NCBI RefSeq assembly: GCF_000004195.4
Contig: NC_030683.2
Coordinates: forward strand, 53,333,358 to 53,397,357
Length of the DNA: 64,000 bases
Source of the DNA: Xenopus tropicalis
Taxonomy: Eukaryota; Chordata; Amphibia; Anura; Pipidae
Reading direction: 5' to 3'
How positions within the stretch are numbered: the first letter of the stretch is position 1; each line of letters opens with the position of its first letter. This document shows positions 58,653 to 64,000 of this stretch, one piece after another. The notes beneath the pieces were generated by a model that saw only the letters and a list, made by a program, of their open reading frames with translations, had not been told where the DNA came from and made no database searches. The position numbers and the translations under genes were made by a program.

Positions 58653-59855
58653 ATGGCAGACAAAGGGTGGGATGGTTGGGAGGTTCTGGACGAGCCCAAG
58701 TCTAAGGGATTTTCCCTCAGAGATCCCCCAGTAATAGATACGGGTGCCCGCTACATGTGGGGCGGCACTTATGGTGAAAGGCTCACCGATATGGGGGTGA
58801 GGGAATTAGTTCCATATTGTGGGCGGTGTGGCACAGACCTCACTGAGGAGGCCAAAGACTTTAAAAGTCACTGCAGTTACTGTTTCTATGACTGCTGGAT
58901 AGGCCCCTACCAAGAACCCAGGCCACCTAAAGGGAGACCAACACCGGGGCCTTTTGTACAAGGATTAAGGAGGCTGTCCGGAAGGTCAGAACTCTCCGCG
59001 GAGGCGGAGCCCTTTACCCCAACATCCTCACCAGGGGGGCGCAGTACCTCCTCCAAACACAGTGTGGCAGTAGGGCCAGTTTCCCCGGCTGGGGACACAG
59101 TCCAAGAAAGCCCGCGTGGAGTCAGCTCGGGGGAGGAGCTCCCAACCACAATGGGGGAGCGTAGGTCGGTTGCTAGGGGGAGAGGCCGTGTACCTAGCGT
59201 AGCAACCAAGCCCTCCACTCCAACAAAAGAACAGCCCGCAGAGGAGGCCAAAGAATGGGCCACTGACGGGACCACCACTATATGGGTGGATAGGAGTGAA
59301 CAACCTCCTAGTTATGCCACCGTGATGCCTGAGCAGCCTCCTGCAGAGCCTGTTCTGTCTTTACCCACTGTGCCACTAAAAGGGGCCGTGCCTGGCTTGA
59401 ATCAGGCCTACTGGGTCTTGCCCGGCCGGGGAGATCCAGCCAAGATGAGGTCAGTGTCCCGTGTTCAGCGCATGATAAATACACGTGTGAGGGACCTCTG
59501 GGGATACTGCATGCCTTATGCCCCAGAGTGGGTTTTCGACGAGGTCGAGAAGAAGGTACAGGAGTGGCTGTATGGCGAGATCATAAGGAGAGCTGACATT
59601 GGAAAAGAAGGTGTTTTCCACAGCGACCCCGAAAGGAGGAGCCGAGATGTGGAGTTTATTGGAAACACCATGCACGAGTGGTGGTTTGGGAGGACCATCC
59701 TCAAGCACTATGTAAAAAGCTGCGGTAAATTTCAAGAGGAGAAATACTTCAGCATGAATGCCCAACTCCCAGGAGGAGGCAGGATCGACAAGCCTCACCC
59801 CTCCTATTATCTGTCTCTGGATGAAACCCTCAAAAGGTTTGGGGCCTCCAGATGA
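58653..59855 (+). CDS. Unknown 400-aa protein of the LTR element (Cys/His cluster, PPSY motif)
   Basis: Intact frame of 400 codons; the ATG at 58653 has a strong context (A at -3, G at +4), while the 12 open codons before it begin with GTG. Residues 1-50 are Trp/Gly-rich (MADKGWDGWEVLDEP). A Cys/His cluster follows: C56-x2-C59, then H73, C74-x2-C77 and C81, a plausible zinc site. Residues 90-245 are Pro/Ser/Thr-rich and low complexity, with a basic GRGR patch (176-179) and PPSY (218-221), a WW-binding motif used as a late-budding signal in many viral Gag and matrix proteins. Residues 255-400 look folded (RVQRMINTRVRDLWGY, EKKVQEWLYGEIIRRA). I recognise no family. It could be a divergent Gag-like protein or a captured gene. 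GC-rich codon use contrasts with the host intron. Confidence 0.85.
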   Translation: MADKGWDGWEVLDEPKSKGFSLRDPPVIDTGARYMWGGTYGERLTDMGVRELVPYCGRCGTDLTEEAKDFKSHCSYCFYDCWIGPYQEPRPPKGRPTPGPFVQGLRRLSGRSELSAEAEPFTPTSSPGGRSTSSKHSVAVGPVSPAGDTVQESPRGVSSGEELPTTMGERRSVARGRGRVPSVATKPSTPTKEQPAEEAKEWATDGTTTIWVDRSEQPPSYATVMPEQPPAEPVLSLPTVPLKGAVPGLNQAYWVLPGRGDPAKMRSVSRVQRMINTRVRDLWGYCMPYAPEWVFDEVEKKVQEWLYGEIIRRADIGKEGVFHSDPERRSRDVEFIGNTMHEWWFGRTILKHYVKSCGKFQEEKYFSMNAQLPGGGRIDKPHPSYYLSLDETLKRFGASR

Positions 59856-59940
59856 TTTTCCACAGTGGCACCGGCTGGGCACTGTAGGAACATTGTATAG
59901 GGACTGAGCGACTGGCCAGTACCCTCATTCTGTTTTTGGG

Positions 59941-60211
59941 ATGAAATCCCTACTCTGGACTCACGGTATTGAGCAAACAGAGACTTCTTCCTTCGTTTAC
60001 CCCTCAGTGGTGGGTTTGTTCTCCTCCAAAAGGAGGCACTGCTGAGACATTTATTGTGTACATAGTTGGCTCTAAAAAGACTGCTGAGCCCCCACCTCAC
60101 TGCAACTTCTACCTCATCCTCACAGGGAGGACCCATTGCCTAATCCACACCTACGAAGTGCATGACGGGAGATTCATGAACACTGGGCTAGGGTGGGAAG
60201 CAATGGACTAA
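59941..60211 (+). other. Possible second, broken or frameshifted small ORF in the LTR element
   Basis: A 34-codon frame from ATG 59941 (MKSLLWTHGIEQTE...) stops at 60045, while an overlapping frame without its own early ATG runs to 60211 (IVYIVGSKKTAEPPP, HCNFYLILTGRTHCL). Where they overlap is ctccaaaaggagg. Together they might mark a gene with a frameshift, or be chance. No family recognised. Confidence 0.25.
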
Positions 60212-60769
60212 TAAAGTTGGCTTGGGTGGGGCCATAAATGTCTAATGAGTTAACTATTGTTTGCACTAACATTTTTCTCTTTAAGCTTGAGCCTGGAACA
60301 CCTGAATGAAGGCAGGATCGTTTCCATGTGTAAGTGTACCTGTTATGCTCCTGTTGCAGGTTACAGGTAGTATATCTAGGATACTTAAGTGTGTGCCTGA
60401 GCACCCCTGTTAGGGGCAGGAAGGTGACTCAAGAACTCTAAGTATTGTGCCTGTCATACCTCTGTTGCAGAGTCAGATGGTGTGTCATGGATTTATAAGT
60501 AAGTGCCTGAGTGATCCATAGTGACACTCATGTATTGTACATGGTTTACAGAAACGTAACTAGTAATGTAACAGTTAATATTTTCTGTGCCTTAAAATTT
60601 CTATTACAGCTATCCAATGTACCAGATACTCCTCAGGAGAGGGTATCAGAAATGGATGTAAGGGTACTGTATTTTTGCACTAAATCAATGCACTACTGTT
60701 ATTGCTTGAAATGTGTACTTAAGGTTATTTGCCATTGCCGGGTCGGAATGGATTCTTCCCCCGGGTGAA
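60212..60769 (+). other. 3' untranslated interior of the LTR element
   Basis: 558 bp with no recognisable coding sequence. An ataaag signal-like motif occurs at 60210-60216. Confidence 0.5.
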
Positions 60770-61667
60770 TGTAGGGACCCATAGGGTTAAGTGCCCTATG
60801 GTGTTATCCCCTACCTTTATGTTATCTGTGTTGTAATAGGGCAGAGCCCTCTACACTCAGATTACAGTATTAGGCTACCCCCTATAGGTTTAGCCCAGGT
60901 TGACCACTCCCCTTGTGCAGACTATATAGTGTCTGGCACAAGGAAGTGTCTTCCTCTTTGGCTGATGTTGTCCTGAGGCTTCATGTCATCGAGCCTGAGG
61001 CAATTAGGCCCCAGTAAAGAGAACTGCTAATTTGTAAGTCGGGGACAGGGCCCCGTGAATGAGATAAAGCCAGCACAGTCAGTCATATGTAATAGCACCC
61101 TCTAGGAGTGGTGAGCATAGATAGCTTATTTAGTAAGGGCAGCACTGGCCCCATCAAAGGAGACTGTAAGGGTTTAGTCTAACCCAGGCTTTGTATGCCT
61201 TGCTGTAGGGACCACAGTTAAGACGCAGGATTCAGGCAGTTCCTTACCCTGAACCATAGTTGGCTGGAGGGGATCCGTTCCAGTAAAGGGCATCCATTCC
61301 TGGCATACTGCTAATACTCTGCATAACCTCCAAGTGGGCTATACTGTTACCTGAGTGTCACATTTGCTGTGTTCTCTGTGACCAAGTTCTATACTGCTGT
61401 GACTGTGAGTATATACCCTGATGCACTATTCTATATGTGCCTTGTTCAATAAACCATTATTCAGTTAACTGCAAGAGCTCCTGGCGTCCAGTCACTCATT
61501 ATATTGCACAACACAGTGTGGGTTGTAGTTCAGCAACACCATAAAGCCCCTGACATAGCTCCCATATAGCGGAGGCCCATTCCTGGGAAAGGGGGTTGCT
61601 GTAACACGTGCTCTAAGTGTCCAACTAGCCTGGTATAATACCCCTATTAAGCCAAACAAGTGTTACA
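60770..61667 (+). repeat. 3' LTR
   Basis: 898 bp, identical to the 5' LTR except A at 61029. The polyadenylation signal AATAAA at 61448-61453 would end the genomic transcript. The sequence just before it (ttcttcccccgggtgaa) is a poor polypurine tract. Confidence 0.95.
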
Positions 61668-61671
61668 CTAA

Positions 61672-62621
61672 CTAAACACATTTAAGTTAACTGATCACAA
61701 ATGGATGGAGAACCCCTCACAGAAGTGCATTTTATGCTGAAAAAAGCACTTCCACCTGCACTTTTGCACAGTATTCCTAGAAGTCAGTGGGAACTACAAG
61801 AGGTAGTTGGGAGGTTCAATTTTTACACAGCAAATCCACTAAGTCTCACATTAGTTTTAAGTTAGTCTATGTATGGCCCACCATTAGCCTCCCCAAACAA
61901 AAAAAATCACCCTCCGCCTATGCTGTTTCCTGATAAAACTGACCATAGTTTGTTTAAATGTGATAAGGATCTTAGGGGGTGATGTAATAAAGGGCAATAA
62001 TTTAGCCCAGGTGCAGTAGCCCATAACAACCAACCAGCAGGTAGCATTTACTGGACACCTGCTTAAAAGCACACATCTCATTGGTTGCTATGGGTTACTG
62101 TACCGGGCAAACTTAGTGCCTTTTATTAAATATGGAGGTTAGACTGTAAACTCCACTGGGAAAAGGGATATTTGTGAATGATAAAGTGCTGCAGAAAGTT
62201 AACTCTATATGAATAAAGAACAATAAAAAAATCAACAATAGTTGGGATTTGTGTCAGTATGTTCAGCTGCAATATATGTTAGAATCGTGACTTTCTACAT
62301 TTAGCCTCACATGGGCCAAGGTAAGGAATACCAAACTTTTTTTTCCATGGTATGTTCAGGTAAATATTAGAACAGACTTCTGACAGGTTATCTTGTGCTA
62401 AACTATTATGCAGTTGATGTGTTGTGTTCACCGCTACAATAGTAAAACTAAGGGGCCTATTTATTATGCTGTGTAAAAAAAAATTCACCGAAACTAAACA
62501 GTGTAAAAAGCTGTGTAAAAAATAGTGAATTTACCAAGGTGTATCCATATGCGCACACATATGTAACAGAGGGAGGTTGAGATGGCGTTTTCTTTACCGG
62601 TGCTTTCAAGTGTGCAATAGC
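61672..62621. other. Intronic stretch
   Basis: 61980-62130 is a dispersed repeat (ggggtgatgtaataaagggc ... ccttttattaaat) with inverted-type ends, related to fragments at 520-640 and 835-895. 62450-62525 is a half-copy of the MITE at 25608-25799. No gene recognised. Confidence 0.55.
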
Positions 62622-62969
62622 CTAAAGGTGGCCATACACGCACCGATAGTATCGTACGAAATCTCGTTTCGTACGATATTCGGTGCGTGTATGGTACGTC
62701 GGCGAGTCGACCGATATCGCAGGAAGCTGCTGATATCGGCCGACTCGCCGATCGGACCAGTTTGAAAATTTTGATCGGGCGCCATAGAAGGCGCCTGACC
62801 AAAATCTCCCTTAAGCGCTGAATCGGCAGAAGGAGGTAGAAATCCTATTGTTTCTACCTCCTTACCTGCCGATTAAGCCCTGAATGGTGTGTGGCACATC
62901 TGACGATGTTTCGTGCGACCGATGGTTGCACGAAACATCGTCAGATCGCCACGTGCATGGCCAGCTTAA
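62622..62969. repeat. Multi-hairpin MITE, five consecutive hairpins
   Basis: Ends ctaaaggtggccatacacgc and gcatggccagcttaaa. In between are five separate, well-preserved palindromes: 62632-62694, 62699-62751, 62768-62805, 62821-62874 and 62900-62944. Each has its own 12-25 bp arms and short loop. No coding capacity. An older copy is at 1897-2192. Confidence 0.88.
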
Positions 62970-63204
62970 ATTGTCTCTGAACAGAGCTCACAGCACTAAA
63001 CAATAGTTGAGCAAACACAAAGACACAATTACATGGAAAGCTGAGGCTTACCGGAAAGCTCTGCCATAGAAGAACAGATCATAATATGACACTGACAATG
63101 TCTGCTAACTTAATATAAACTGGGGGGAAAAAAACACAGTAGAGTAGTAGAGTACACAGTAGAGTGAATACGTTTCACAACCTGCTTTAATGTTTTTGCG
63201 TTTA

Positions 63205-63483
63205 AAACGCACCGAATCCGGGATTCGCCCAAGATTCTGCCTTTTTCATTTGGATTTTGGACCATGGCTGAACCTAATCGGAATCCTTTAAACCATGTGA
63301 CTTTTTGTCACATAATCACTGAAGTTGGACATTTTTCACCACGTGCGGTTCTCTTTAGCCCTTACTTATTCTAATTTGCATATGCAAATTAGGCTTCGAA
63401 TTTGGTTCTGTATTCGTCTGGATGTTTCACAAAGGATTTTGGATTCAGCCGGATGCTAAAATAGCGGATTGACTGCATCCCTT
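63205..63483. repeat. GGGATGCA-type DNA element with octamer palindrome
   Basis: Starts near gcaccgaatccgggattcgcc and ends gcggattgactgcatccct; the ends are inverted (attcgg / ccgaat type). Contains a 22-bp palindrome at 63371-63392 holding ATTTGCAT and its complement. Same family as 22794-22945. Confidence 0.7.
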
Positions 63484-64000
63484 TATAAGGTCCTGTTTTA
63501 AACTTTAGGTACTTATGCCTAAGGCATATTTATGGTAGTGCAGATATGTCTGGTATCATAACAAAGACAACCTATACAATGATGTACTTTATAAATAGGG
63601 TAACACTTTGGCTATAATCACAGATGTACAACTGATTCTATTGCCAAAGGAAAACATTTCATCTACCAGATTATATTCTTCCTTAAGATTATTTAATTGT
63701 ATTAAGTTTCTTATCATCACAAATGAATGTAAAAAAACTCACATCCAAGCCAGCTCTGGATCATCTCCAAATGATGACACACTGCCCATTAGTCCAGTAA
63801 GGGGCACTATCAGGAACGGACTTGCTGAGGCTGCAATTCCATGCATATTTTTCCTGATACTATCTATTTCTGACTGCTAACCTCTTAGCAGTAGTGAGCA
63901 CCAAAGAAAGTTCTGAATACCTTTTTTTCTCCTTAATGTGGGGATTTTTTTGTAAAACAAAAAAGTAAGAAAAGATTTATTATTTATTTATTATTGTGAA
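63484..64000. other. Window end, intronic stretch
   Basis: AT-rich; a short frame at 63608-63880 has no domain or splice support. Confidence 0.5.

Larger units (their letters stand above)
56882..61667 (+). mobile_element. Young non-autonomous LTR retroelement with a single unknown ORF
   Basis: 4786 bp bounded by two 898-bp direct repeats (56882-57779 and 60770-61667) that start TGTAGGG and end GTTACA. A 4-bp target duplication CTAA flanks it (56878-56881 and 61668-61671). A tRNA-Lys-type primer binding site follows the left LTR. The interior is only 2990 bp and shows no gag, protease, reverse transcriptase or integrase. It has a CpG-rich leader, one 400-codon ORF, and about 900 bp of mostly closed sequence. 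A 4-bp duplication and the Lys primer suit retrovirus-like elements (including spuma-like ones) but do not settle the class. It must have used enzymes from another element. Confidence 0.93.

Noticed and set aside
60740..60769. Polypurine tract before the 3' LTR
   Set aside because: The sequence there is mixed (ttcttcccccgggtgaa); no convincing purine run was found, so I did not annotate one.
62632..62944. Evenly arranged palindromes resembling a CRISPR array
   Set aside because: The five hairpins differ in sequence and there is no repeated unit with unique spacers; this is a eukaryotic MITE.

Overview
This is vertebrate nuclear DNA, almost certainly from a Xenopus frog (X. tropicalis fits best, but the sequence does not settle the species). 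It is AT-rich and intron-like, dense in frog-type mobile elements (T2-type TTAA MITEs, DIRS, CR1, Tc1-like elements, many palindromic MITEs). The only host coding sequence I can support is three short spliced exons on the minus strand.

Host gene. Those exons encode the N-terminus of ZMIZ1, a PIAS-family transcriptional co-regulator. In gene order they are the start-codon exon (6724-6835, with 52 nt of 5'UTR), the second coding exon (1002-1115) and the third (186-291). All have AG acceptors, GT donors and compatible phases. Transcription runs right to left and the rest of the gene lies beyond base 1. Everything right of 6835 is therefore best read as zmiz1 5' intron or upstream sequence. I found no further UTR exon, but several non-repetitive blocks look like conserved regulatory DNA (18400-18900, 20690-20885 with a perfect RFX X-box, 26180-26420, 48170-48560).

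Mobile DNA, left to right: foldback and multi-hairpin MITEs (1.6-3.1 kb); a decayed Tc1 element (3.8-5.2 kb); a short retroposed sequence with a 15-bp target duplication (8.86-9.14 kb); palindromic MITEs (11.4-12.2 kb); a DIRS element that has lost its reverse transcriptase (15.0-17.8 kb); a CR1 LINE fragment carrying a nested repeat (22.6-23.7 kb); large palindromes (25.6, 27.8, 33.1 kb); multi-hairpin elements at 35.7, 43.2, 47.7 and 62.7 kb; three copies of one 640-bp TTAA element (46.7, 49.3, 55.5 kb); a nearly complete Tc1 transposon (50.3-51.9 kb) beside an older antisense Tc1 relic (52.1-52.7 kb); and a very young LTR element (56.88-61.67 kb).

The most interesting object is that LTR element. 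Its two 898-bp LTRs differ at one base, it has a 4-bp target duplication and a tRNA-Lys-type primer site, yet it has no gag-pro-pol. It carries a CpG-rich leader and a single intact 400-codon ORF with a Cys/His cluster, a Pro/Ser-rich middle with a PPSY motif, and a C-terminal domain I do not recognise. Second is the Tc1 copy at 50.3 kb: its transposase contains a 29-bp in-place inversion between 6-bp inverted repeats, which replaces about ten residues without closing the frame.
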